A stretch of 64,000 nt of DNA from Acidobacteriota bacterium. GTDB lineage: Bacteria > Acidobacteriota > Thermoanaerobaculia > Gp7-AA8. The notes under the pieces were generated by a model. The model did not search any database. It was not told where the DNA came from and was given only the letters and a program-made list of their open reading frames with translations. The DNA lies in NCBI GenBank assembly GCA_021325515.1, contig JAJPHC010000039.1, positions 62,001 through 126,000 on the forward strand, written 5' to 3'. Position 1 is the stretch's first letter. Every line of letters starts with the position of its first letter. This document shows, one piece after another, positions 52,061 through 59,422 of this stretch. Position numbers and translations under genes: made by a program.

Positions 52061-52561
52061 CTACTTCTTTTTCTTCGCGCGCTTCGCAGCAGCGGTCTTC
52101 GCTTTCCCGGTGAGGTCAGCCTCGCTGCTCACGGGCTTGCCGTAGACCAGGCGCTCGCGCTTTCTGCGCAGCTCGATCGCCTGGCGCAGAGCCTCCTGCT
52201 CGCCGAGCTTCGCGACGGAGACGAACTCGCGGATCAGTTGCCCCGGCTCGGGACTCCACGCGACGACATAACTGGAACGCGAGCGATAGACGCCCTTGAT
52301 GCCGGTGGGATTGCGCGTCGACTTGCGCGTCAGTGTGCGGTCGGTGCGCGGCTTCCCGAGTTTCTTTTCGGTGGCGTCGCGCCACGCGAGAGCGAGCTCG
52401 AACGCCTTCTTCGTCCCGCCGTGAGATCCGTCGGCGAAATACTTCGAGGTCGTCTTCCCCTCGTAGGTCACACGGGCGTACCAGCCTACGCCGTGACCGC
52501 CCGGATCATCGATGCGCACTACACCCTTGGCCTTGGGCAATTTGCTTCGCTTGGCAGCCAT
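52061..52561 (-). CDS. AP2/ERF-like DNA-binding protein
   Basis: 166 residues from ATG at 52559-52561; GGGAGG six nt upstream supports it over a GTG two codons earlier. Two AP2-like beta units are seen: WYARVTYEGKTTSKYFADG ... AFELALAWRDATEKKLG (about 28-68) and GIKGVYRSRSSYVVAWSP ... EQEALRQAIELRRKRE (about 85-135). The GIKGV(Y) start and Y-x-V-x-W core are typical of bacterial AP2 domains, better known from HNH homing endonucleases and integrases. Both ends are Lys-rich (AAKRAKKKK). It might be a regulator or nucleoid protein; there is no nuclease domain. Stands alone. Confidence 0.78.
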   Translation of the reverse strand: MAAKRSKLPKAKGVVRIDDPGGHGVGWYARVTYEGKTTSKYFADGSHGGTKKAFELALAWRDATEKKLGKPRTDRTLTRKSTRNPTGIKGVYRSRSSYVVAWSPEPGQLIREFVSVAKLGEQEALRQAIELRRKRERLVYGKPVSSEADLTGKAKTAAAKRAKKKK

Positions 52562-52620
52562 GATCACCCTCCCGGTGATGAGAATAGCAGAAACTGCAAC
52601 GGAGCGTTAGCCAGTCAGGG

Positions 52621-52690
52621 TGCCAGGCCGGCGGCGGCCGCGCCTGCCGGGCCTGGCCGCCGCGTTTTGATGCGGCCGCCGCATCAGCCG
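52621..52690. repeat. GC-rich palindromes before a PMT-like gene
   Basis: GCCAGGCC (52622-52629) pairs with GGCCTGGC (52650-52657). GATGCGG-CCG-CCGCATC (52669-52685) is an exact compact palindrome of the arm-3-arm format. The gap between the AP2-like gene and the downstream gene (52562-52708) contains nothing else recognisable. Confidence 0.7.
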
Positions 52691-52708
52691 CACGCGATAA
52701 TACGGAGA

Positions 52709-54151
52709 GTGACGGCCGCCCGCATTCCGCTCATCCTCTTCGTCGTCGTGCTCGGCGCGTCTGCATTTTTCTTCGGCGGCAGCGGCTTCAATCAGAACGC
52801 CTCATTCGATCAGAGCCGCGCCATCGCCGACCATCACACGCTCGCCATCGACCGGTATCTCGGCAACACGTTCGACATCTCGACGGGACCCGGCGGTCAC
52901 TTCTACCCGAACAAACCGCCGGGAGTGTCGCTGCTCGCCGCGATTCCGTACGCGATCCTCGCGCCGGTCGAGCGCGCGGGGGGAGGCGATCCCGATCACC
53001 TGCCTCTGCTCACCGCGAATCTCTGGCTGGTGACGATCCTCATCTGCGGCACATCGCTCGCCGCCATCGCCGTGATGCTCTTTCACTGGGGCACGTCGCA
53101 CGGCGCATCGGCGCGGCGCGCGGTGATCGTCGCGCTGATCGTCTGTCTCGCGACGCCGCTGTGGGCATATTCGACGATGCTGTTCCTGCACCTCCCGAGC
53201 GCTGCCTTCCTTCTGGGAGGATGGATTCTGCTGTTTCGCCAGCATCCGCGGCCCCTGGCTGCAGGGGTTCTCCTCGGCCTCGCCGGCCTCACGAACTATC
53301 TCTGCATCCCCGCGGCAGTCATCTGCGTGCTCGCATCGATCCGCTCCTCCCCGAAGATCATCGCCGGCGGCGCGCCATTCGCCATTCTCCTCGCGCTGTA
53401 TCACCGCGCAGCGTTCGGCGCGCTGATGACGACGCCGGTAGCGACGGAAAATCCCGCATTCCGCCGGCCGGACCTCGCCCTCGGCATCCTCGCGCGGCCG
53501 AGCCTCGAGGCGCTGTGGGGCATCACCTTCTCACCCTATCGCGGACTGTTCTTCATCGCGCCCGTACTCCTGATTGCACTCATCGGCCTCGCGCGCATGA
53601 GGCGTTTCGATCTCTGGGCGATCGTCGCGCTGTTCATCGGCTTCAACATCTGCTTCAACGGCTGGCACGGCGGATACGCGATCGGTCCGCGTTACCTGCT
53701 GCCAGCCGTCCCGCTGCTCGGCCTTGCGTTGTACGAGGTGCCGCGGCGTTTGGACAAGGTGCTGGCGGTCGCCGCGGCGCTCTCGTTCGCACTCAACCTC
53801 TCGGCAACGGCGGTGGATCCGCAGCCGCCGGACAGCGTGCGTAATCCGCTGTTCGATTACGCCGTCCCGCTGCTGATTCACGGCGAGGTGCCGGAGCGGC
53901 ATCCGATCCCCGGCTGGCTGCGCCAGCTCTACACAGGCCACGTCGCCGTGAATCGCGTCGCCGCCGACGAGGCGCTGCCGTTCATGAAACACGCCCCCGG
54001 CTCGCCCGCATCGGAGTGGGCCAGCTTCAACCTCGGCGAGACGCTCGCGCCGCAGGGATCTCTCTGGTCGCTGATCCCGCTGCTGCTGTGGCTCGCCGGC
54101 GGCTTGATGGTGCTGCTGCGGGTTAGACCCGCTCCAGCGGATACACCTTGA
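52709..54151 (+). CDS. PMT/GT39-like polytopic membrane protein
   Basis: 480 residues from GTG at 52709 with CGGAGA just before it. About 10-11 membrane helices. N-terminal FNQNASFDQSRAIADHHTLAIDRYLGN and HFYPNKPPGVSLLAAIPYAIL resemble the first periplasmic loop of GT39/ArnT-type glycosyltransferases, where an Asp (here in NASFDQSRA) acts as the base. The late YFICFNGWHGGYAIGPRYLLPAVPLL-like segment (FNGWHGGYAIGPRYLLPAVP) is typical. It probably moves a sugar from a polyprenyl carrier onto an exported acceptor. It overlaps the 3' end of the convergent DUF2071 gene by 29 bp. Confidence 0.75.
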   Translation: MTAARIPLILFVVVLGASAFFFGGSGFNQNASFDQSRAIADHHTLAIDRYLGNTFDISTGPGGHFYPNKPPGVSLLAAIPYAILAPVERAGGGDPDHLPLLTANLWLVTILICGTSLAAIAVMLFHWGTSHGASARRAVIVALIVCLATPLWAYSTMLFLHLPSAAFLLGGWILLFRQHPRPLAAGVLLGLAGLTNYLCIPAAVICVLASIRSSPKIIAGGAPFAILLALYHRAAFGALMTTPVATENPAFRRPDLALGILARPSLEALWGITFSPYRGLFFIAPVLLIALIGLARMRRFDLWAIVALFIGFNICFNGWHGGYAIGPRYLLPAVPLLGLALYEVPRRLDKVLAVAAALSFALNLSATAVDPQPPDSVRNPLFDYAVPLLIHGEVPERHPIPGWLRQLYTGHVAVNRVAADEALPFMKHAPGSPASEWASFNLGETLAPQGSLWSLIPLLLWLAGGLMVLLRVRPAPADTP

Positions 54152-54869
54152 CGCTGACCTCGCGGGCATAGTGCCGCAGCGGCGCTTCCTCGCCACGCTT
54201 CACACCCGCCGCCCACACCAGCGTCTCCTCCATCCGCTGCACCTCGGCCTTCTGGATCGGATACGGCTCGTGGTGCACCCGCGCGCGATAGAGATCGTGA
54301 TGATCATCCGCGGCGTAGAGGATGTAGCGCTCGAGGAGAAAGAACTCGAGCGTACCGGGCGCCGCATGCGTGATGACTCCGTCGCCCGGACCGTAGTCGA
54401 TGCGCGCGTTCGCCGGCAGCGTTCCGCGCGAGTCCGTCCTCTGCGCCTGATATTCGATGCGCGGCAGAGCGTTCCCGGTGACGCCGAACGTGATCGTCGC
54501 ATCGAAGTACGGCAGCTTGTACATCGATCGCGCCGCCGCAACGGCCAGCGAGCTCGAAGCGTCGAGGCTGAAGAACCAGACCCCGGGATCCGCGCCGCGA
54601 CAGTGCACGTACGTCCGCACATTGACCTCATGAAAACTGGAGATCAGCGGCAGCGGCGGAATGAACGACGGCCTCACGCCGGTGATTGTGAACGGCACGA
54701 GTCCCACGTAGGCCTTTCCCTCGAAGGTGTCGAGCTCGAGCCCATGCGGCAGCAGCGCCTGCAGCTCCGCAGCCGGCACTTCCCAATGCAGAAACAGCAG
54801 GTGATGCCAGTTCTGATGCATGAGAACCGGCTGGTCGGGCTCGAGAGTCGGTGTAATGCGGTCGATCAT
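54123..54869 (-). CDS. DUF2071 (YqjF-like) protein
   Basis: 248 residues from ATG at 54867-54869 (MIDRITPTLEPDQPVLMHQNWHHLLF). YqjF hallmarks: QNWHHLLFLHWEVPAAELQALLP, GKAYVGLVPFTITGVRP, FHEVNVRTYVHCRGADPGVWFFSLDASS, and AARSMYKLPYF. The fold is like acetoacetate decarboxylase; the role is unknown, though it is linked to stress or solvent exposure in Bacillus. A longer start to 54929 would be encoded by heptamer repeat and was rejected. Convergent with the PMT-like gene, 29 bp overlap. Confidence 0.88.
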   Translation of the reverse strand: MIDRITPTLEPDQPVLMHQNWHHLLFLHWEVPAAELQALLPHGLELDTFEGKAYVGLVPFTITGVRPSFIPPLPLISSFHEVNVRTYVHCRGADPGVWFFSLDASSSLAVAAARSMYKLPYFDATITFGVTGNALPRIEYQAQRTDSRGTLPANARIDYGPGDGVITHAAPGTLEFFLLERYILYAADDHHDLYRARVHHEPYPIQKAEVQRMEETLVWAAGVKRGEEAPLRHYAREVSVKVYPLERV

Positions 54870-54878
54870 GGTGTCTTC

Positions 54879-55009
54879 AGTGACGAGTGATGAGTGACGA
54901 GTGATGAGTGATGACTCTTCACTCTTCACTCTTCACTCTTCACTCTTCACTCTTCACTCTTCACTCTTCACTCGTCACTCGTCTCTTCACTCTTCACTCT
55001 TCACTCCTT
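54879..55009. repeat. heptamer (GAGTGAT / ACTCTTC) inverted array
   Basis: The left arm has about five 7-bp words GAGTGAC/GAGTGAT (54885-54914). The right arm has at least eight words ACTCTTC, then ACTCGTC twice, and four more ACTCTTC (54914-55007). The arms are reverse complements at the CGT/CAT variants only in part. It occupies nearly the whole gap upstream of the DUF2071 gene. Confidence 0.92.
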
Positions 55010-55026
55010 CAGCAATGACGATGCCG

Positions 55027-56547
55027 TCAGGGTGCATATCCCTGAATCAACAGGTTCTCGTACTCCGAAGTATTCGCATCCGGCGCGAAGAGGTCGAGGG
55101 AGTGATGGGCGCCGCTCTTCACCGCGGCGTCGAACGCGTCGCACCAGCGCTTGTCGGCATCGATGAGTGCATCGTGACGCCCCTCATAGGCCTTTCCCTC
55201 CTCATACGGGGGATGGCCGGCATACCAGACGGCGCCTCCGCTCGCGAGCGTCTGCTTCGTCATCGCCACGACTTCCTGCTCGCGCTCCGGATGGGTGATG
55301 TCGTACTTCAGCAGATCGAAACGATGGACGGAGTGATCGTCGACCGGCGGCAGAGTCGTCCATTTCGCAGGTCCCTTGTAGTACTCCGAGAAACTGACGC
55401 CGAGGGTCCAGGGGTAGACGACGACGAGATCGTTGGGCTTGATCATCTTCGCCAGCTCGGCGACCGCGAGGTCCATCGCCGTCCAGCGCTTCGCCATCGC
55501 TTCGCGCGTCTCGGCAAGCGTGAAGAAGACGATCGCGATCGCGACTGCGGCGCGGGCCAGCGAGAGTGCTCCTTCGCCGAGGGAGTGCGCGGCGATGGCA
55601 TCGATGAGGACCGCGGCTGCGCAGAGGAAGACGATGAAGTACCACGGCTGCATCAGGTAGTGCAGCCACGCGAAGAAGACGATGAAGCCGGCGGCGAGCA
55701 CGCCGAGAGCGACGGCGAGGAACAGCATCTCGCGCGAGCGGCGTGCGAAGGCGATCGACGCGGCGAGCGCTCCCGCCAGCAGCGCGATCCAGGCGGTCGC
55801 CGCGAGCGATCCACTCATCGAGATCGTGGAAGTGAACTGCTTCCAGATCCACGGCAGCCCGCCTTCGTAACGAATGAGGTCGTTCCACTGCGAGGAGGCG
55901 CGGAAGATCGGCAGATAGAAGACGAGCGACGCCGCGGCAATCGCGCCGGAAGAGAGAGAGAGGATCCGGTTGCGCAGCTCCCGATGCGCAACGGCGGCGG
56001 CGACGCAGGAAGCAAGAACGACGAGCGCGTTGTAGTACGTCGTCTGCACGGCCGCGACGCAGGCCAGCATCGCGGCGATCCAGTTCACGATGGAGGGCTT
56101 CTTCACCGTGCGATAGAGCGCGGCGATTGTCAGCACCGCGAGAATGCATCCGAGTCCATGGCCGCGCACCGCATCGCCGAAGCGGACGACGGCAGCGGAT
56201 GCGCCGGCGAGCGCGAGCGACAGGAGCGGCGTATCCGCGTCGAGGGCGCGTGCTGCGAGCCAGAGCGCAAGCAGCAGGAGGATGCCGACCGTGAAGCCGA
56301 ACATGCGCAGCGAAGCGACGGTGGCTCCCGCGGCGGCGACCCAGCCGCGGATCGCGAGAAACGAGGCGATCGGGAACGACTCGAACTCCATCCGCGGCAC
56401 CATCGCGCTCAACGGACCTGTGGCAATTCGCAGCGCCGCCAGCTCATCGCGCCACAGCGGGCCGGCAGCGTGGTAGAGATCGTTGTGAAGAAGCAGGGCC
56501 AGAGCCGCGAGCAGCAACCCCGCGGCGATACGGATCCATCGAGTCAT
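55027..56547 (-). CDS. GT39/PMT-like polytopic membrane glycosyltransferase
   Basis: 506 residues from ATG at 56545-56547 (MTRWIRIAAGLLLAAL). About 11-12 membrane helices and a C-terminal soluble region (from about 375) with MIKPNDLVVVYPWTLGVSF. The first loop has LWRDELAALR, a typical GT39-like acidic base (RDE), followed by MEFESFPIASFLAI. It probably transfers sugars from a lipid carrier. The C-terminal segment resembles those of the family that follow the membrane part. It diverges from the lipoprotein gene at 56584. Confidence 0.78.
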   Translation of the reverse strand: MTRWIRIAAGLLLAALALLLHNDLYHAAGPLWRDELAALRIATGPLSAMVPRMEFESFPIASFLAIRGWVAAAGATVASLRMFGFTVGILLLLALWLAARALDADTPLLSLALAGASAAVVRFGDAVRGHGLGCILAVLTIAALYRTVKKPSIVNWIAAMLACVAAVQTTYYNALVVLASCVAAAVAHRELRNRILSLSSGAIAAASLVFYLPIFRASSQWNDLIRYEGGLPWIWKQFTSTISMSGSLAATAWIALLAGALAASIAFARRSREMLFLAVALGVLAAGFIVFFAWLHYLMQPWYFIVFLCAAAVLIDAIAAHSLGEGALSLARAAVAIAIVFFTLAETREAMAKRWTAMDLAVAELAKMIKPNDLVVVYPWTLGVSFSEYYKGPAKWTTLPPVDDHSVHRFDLLKYDITHPEREQEVVAMTKQTLASGGAVWYAGHPPYEEGKAYEGRHDALIDADKRWCDAFDAAVKSGAHHSLDLFAPDANTSEYENLLIQGYAP

Positions 56548-56583
56548 GCAATGCGATTCAATCACACCGCGTTCTCACGACGC

Positions 56584-57048
56584 ATGAGACGGATGTTCTG
56601 CGCTGCCTTCCTTCTGCTCGCCGCCTGTGCGCACTCGAAAAACGACGTCGAGATTCTCAAGCCGGAGATCTCGCTGGTGCAGCTCAACGCGCCGGTCGAT
56701 TCCGGCTACGCGACCGGACCAACGCAGGTGCAGTTCGGCGCGCGCATCGCGAATCGCTCGAGCGAGCCGATCACGCTGCGGCGGATCGAGATGCAATCGG
56801 TCGGCACCGGCTCCTATCAACTGCGGCGCGAGCAGTTCTCGTTCAACGAGAAGATCGAGCCGGGGCAGTTCGGAACCGTGACGTTCTGGGTGCACGCCTA
56901 CGCGTACCCGACAGGACGCGATCGCCGGCCATCCGCAGAGCCGGTGACGGTGCGCGGCATTCTCTACTTCGAATCGCCCGCCGGCAGCTTTCATCAGATC
57001 GTCAGCCGGTACATCGATCAGTTCCCGGGAAGCGAAGGGCCGCGCTGA
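56584..57048 (+). CDS. small lipoprotein, LEA14-like
   Basis: 154 residues from ATG 56584; a lipobox LLAACAH places the acylated Cys at residue 15. The mature part (VEILKPEISLVQLNAPVDSGY, then QFGARIANRSSEPITLRRIEMQSVGTGSY) has the alternating pattern of a small beta sandwich, like LEA14/WHy proteins. A second such lipoprotein lies at 58824, so two related proteins flank the esterase and GT2 genes. Function unknown. It ends next to a nonamer array. Confidence 0.78.
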   Translation: MRRMFCAAFLLLAACAHSKNDVEILKPEISLVQLNAPVDSGYATGPTQVQFGARIANRSSEPITLRRIEMQSVGTGSYQLRREQFSFNEKIEPGQFGTVTFWVHAYAYPTGRDRRPSAEPVTVRGILYFESPAGSFHQIVSRYIDQFPGSEGPR

Positions 57049-57061
57049 GGGTGGGGTGGGG

Positions 57062-57172
57062 GGATGGGACGGATGGGACCTATAGGACCTATAGGACCTA
57101 TGGGTGGAAACCGATTCTCATTCTGCCTATAGGTCCCATAGGTCCCATCCGTCCCATAGTCCCATCCCATCC
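57062..57172. repeat. nonamer inverted array with GGGTGGAAACCG core
   Basis: Left words are ATGGGACGG, ATGGGACCT and ATAGGACCT (two), then ATGGGTGGAAACCG (core at 57102-57113) and ATTCTCATTCTG. Right words start CCTATAGGTCCC and continue ATAGGTCCC, ATCCGTCCC, ATAGTCCCATCCCATCC (to 57172). It ends on the TGA of the esterase. The core and the CCTATAGG flank are shared with the copy at 17364, which lacks the 12-nt ATTCTCATTCTG. Confidence 0.92.
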
Positions 57173-58006
57173 TCACCTTCGCTGCTTCAGCATCCAGTGC
57201 ACCAGTTCCTCGTCTGCATACGTCTCGTCCCAGATCTGATGCCCTATCCCTTTGTACTCCGTGTAGCGCGCGTTCCAGCCGCGCGCGCGGAAGGCGGCGA
57301 ACATCGCGCGTGACTGCGTGACCGGGATCTCGCGATCTTCGCTGCCGTGAAACATCCACACAGGCGTGTTGCCGATCGCATCGGCGAGCGTGCCGAATGG
57401 ATCGGGCGAGCCGACGATCCGCGCCAGATCGGGCGGAGGATCGGAAGGGAATGGATCGTTCGGCTGGCGCGAGACCTCTCCGCACACCGGAATCACCGCG
57501 GCCCATCTCCGATGGCGCGCCATGTACCACGTGCCTGCGCCGCCGAGGGAGATGCCGGTGAGGTAGAGCCGGCGGCGGTCGCCGCGAAACTCGACGATCG
57601 ACTTGTCGAGCGCGGCCAGTGCCTGCGTCTCCTGATCGCCATACCACTCCTGCCCATATGCGCATTGCGGAATGACGACGACCGTCTTGTAGCGGTCGGA
57701 GTATTTCGGCAGCGCGACCGGCAATCCGTTGGAGAGCTGCCGCACGTTGTCATCGCCGCGCTCCGCGCTGCCATGCAGATACAGGACGACGGGCCAGCGA
57801 TGCACTTTCGAATAGTGCGGCGGAAGCCAGACTCGGTACTTATAGATGCGGCCATTGACGACGACGGACCGCTCGAGGAAGGACGTCTGACGGGAACAGG
57901 TGAGGGACAGCAGGAAGCATGCGGCCGGCAGCAGAAAGAGAACCCGAGCGAGACGAATCAACTTCGTGCTGCCTGCTGTCTGCCGTCTGCTGCCTGCAAC
58001 GCTCAC
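57173..58006 (-). CDS. secreted esterase/peptidase, alpha/beta hydrolase lipoprotein
   Basis: 277 residues; GTG at 58004-58006 overlaps the TGA of the GT2 gene. The N-terminal segment contains a lipoprotein-like signal (FLLPAACFLLSLTC) but its head (MSVAGSRRQTAGSTK) is encoded by GCAGACGGCAGAC-type repeat words; a TTG a little further in (KLIRLARVLF) could be the real start. Catalytic triad: nucleophile Ser in TGISLGGAGTW, Asp in HGSEDREIPV, His in KGIGHQIWDE. It looks like the PHB depolymerase/prolyl oligopeptidase-like esterase group. Substrate unknown. Confidence 0.85.
   Translation of the reverse strand: MSVAGSRRQTAGSTKLIRLARVLFLLPAACFLLSLTCSRQTSFLERSVVVNGRIYKYRVWLPPHYSKVHRWPVVLYLHGSAERGDDNVRQLSNGLPVALPKYSDRYKTVVVIPQCAYGQEWYGDQETQALAALDKSIVEFRGDRRRLYLTGISLGGAGTWYMARHRRWAAVIPVCGEVSRQPNDPFPSDPPPDLARIVGSPDPFGTLADAIGNTPVWMFHGSEDREIPVTQSRAMFAAFRARGWNARYTEYKGIGHQIWDETYADEELVHWMLKQRR
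57899..58001. repeat. GCAGGCAGCA/GACAGCAGG inverted words at the esterase 5' end
   Basis: GGGACAGCAGGAAGC and GGCCGGCAGCAG (57908-57938) face GTGCTGCCTGCTGTCTGC then CGTCTGCTGCCTGC (57967-57998). The right arm has a 7-bp period. Both arms lie in coding sequence, around the signal peptide. Confidence 0.6.
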
Positions 58007-58713
58007 TCGAACAGATCGTACTCCGCCTCGGGCAGTTCATCGGGAGGGGCGGCCCAGCGCCACGTTTCGAACACGTGGAGCTCGAACAGGAGTAGGAAAA
58101 CCTCGCTCGTCATGTCCCAGCGTGCGACGAGGCCGTCCATCAAACCGCGCTTCGATTCCTTCAGCACGTGATCGAGATTGTGGATGACCGTGTGCTGCTG
58201 GCGAAATCCCGCGCGCGAGCAGAAGCAGTTGAGCGCTGCTTCGATCTTGAACCGCTCCATGTACTGCGCGGGGACGGTCTCCCACACTTCGCGCCGCATC
58301 ACACGAATCCCGGAGAGCACCGGACCGCACTGCATCTGCAGATGGAGAAAGTTCAGCACGCGGCCGCGATTGCGGACGCCGATGTTCATGTCGCACTCGT
58401 CGCGCAACACGGGCGTGATGAGCGCGTCGAGGTGCGCGTCGGTGACGTTGTACATGTCGCCGTCGACGAAGAAAAGGATGTCGTGCGACGCGTTCTCGAC
58501 GCCGACACGCATCGCATAGCCTTTGCCGCGGTTCTCGCGAAGAGCAATCGTGCGAACGCCGTCGAACGTGCGGCTGATCTCGACGGTGCGATCGGTCGAC
58601 CCGTCGCTGACGACGATCACTTCCGAGATCAACGGGTTCCGGATGAGCGCCGTGATCACGTCTGCGATCGTGTTTTCTTCGTTGTAAGCCGCGATGATGG
58701 CTGTTACGCCCAA
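58003..58713 (-). CDS. family 2 glycosyltransferase (GT-A)
   Basis: 236 residues from TTG at 58711-58713, chosen because CTCGAGGTG gives a ribosome site 6-7 nt before it and because family 2 proteins start close to VTAIIAAYNEE. Motifs: VTAIIAAYNEENTIADV, EVIVVSDGSTDRT, NRGKGYAMRVGVENA, and FFVDGDMYN (DxD). Dolichol-phosphate-mannose synthase-like soluble type, no membrane helix. It may glycosylate a polyprenyl phosphate for the two GT39-like proteins nearby. It overlaps the esterase gene by 4 bp. Confidence 0.85.
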   Translation of the reverse strand: MGVTAIIAAYNEENTIADVITALIRNPLISEVIVVSDGSTDRTVEISRTFDGVRTIALRENRGKGYAMRVGVENASHDILFFVDGDMYNVTDAHLDALITPVLRDECDMNIGVRNRGRVLNFLHLQMQCGPVLSGIRVMRREVWETVPAQYMERFKIEAALNCFCSRAGFRQQHTVIHNLDHVLKESKRGLMDGLVARWDMTSEVFLLLFELHVFETWRWAAPPDELPEAEYDLFE

Positions 58714-58823
58714 ACGTTCACCTCGAGGCACGGGACTGCAACCGGCAGACCAGCGCCGGGGGATTGTACAGGATCGCGGGAGCCAGCCCTCCCGTGGTAG
58801 CCCTCTTGCAGACTTCCGCAGGC

Positions 58824-59330
58824 ATGAGACGCACACTCATCCATGCCGTGCTCCTCACGGCTGCCTGCTTCGCGCTGGCGGCTCTGACCTTTGTCCTCTC
58901 GGGCTGCGCCACCGCCGCCCGCGCGCTGAACATCGTGAGTCCGACGTATACGATCCGCGACATCCGGCCGCGCGTCGACATCGCGCTGCCACTCTCAGCG
59001 TCCTCGATCGACTTCGATTTCACACTTGGAGTGGACAATCCGAACTCCGTCGGACTCCGCCTCGACCGTGTGAATTTCGACCTGCTCATCAACAACAATC
59101 CTGTTCTCAACAGCGTCAGCAATGACCCGCGGATCGAGATTCCCGCACGCGGCGCAGGTGACGTACACCTCCGCACACGGCTTGGATACGCAAACGCGCG
59201 GACTTTGTTCCGCGAGATCGCCGATGCCGTGCAGGGCAACCGCGCAAAGTACGAGCTCCGCGGCGATGCGTACTACAACACGCCGATCGGGACGATGCGG
59301 TTTCCGGTGACGGTCTATTCGACGCGATAG
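58824..59330 (+). CDS. LEA14/WHy-type lipoprotein
   Basis: 168 residues from ATG 58824 (MRRTLIHAVLLTAACF); a lipobox-like FVLSGCAT sets Cys at about residue 28. The mature part has LEA14-type strands: DFDFTLGVDNPNSVGLRLDRVNFDLLINNNP and a final YYNTPIGTMRFPVTVYSTR. WHy/LEA14 domains occur in desiccation-related and outer-membrane proteins. Its start lies 110 bp from the divergent GT2 gene. Confidence 0.85.
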   Translation: MRRTLIHAVLLTAACFALAALTFVLSGCATAARALNIVSPTYTIRDIRPRVDIALPLSASSIDFDFTLGVDNPNSVGLRLDRVNFDLLINNNPVLNSVSNDPRIEIPARGAGDVHLRTRLGYANARTLFREIADAVQGNRAKYELRGDAYYNTPIGTMRFPVTVYSTR

Positions 59331-59345
59331 CGTCACTCGGATGCG

Positions 59346-59422
59346 CAGCCTCGCGGGCTCGCGAGTTGTAGGATGCGCGCGTGCAGCCAGCGACCACGAG
59401 CCCTCGCGCCCGCGCAACCGCG
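59346..59422. repeat. CGCGGGCTCGCG inverted array over an MFS start
   Basis: Left CCTCGCGGGCTCGCGAG (59348-59365) and right ACCACGAGCCCTCGCGCC then CGCGCAACCGCG (59394-59421) use the words of the 24950 array. The right arm encodes TTSPRARATA at the N terminus of the MFS protein. Confidence 0.65.

Noticed and set aside
49869-52145. A 758-codon plus-strand frame opposite the macroglobulin gene
   Set aside because: Arg-rich shadow without motifs; the macroglobulin on the minus strand is intact with its thioester.
54879-55009. Possible CRISPR array
   Set aside because: Units are 7 bp without unique spacers, and the two halves are in opposite orientation. The other arrays (7-9 bp) fail for the same reason, and no cas gene is near.
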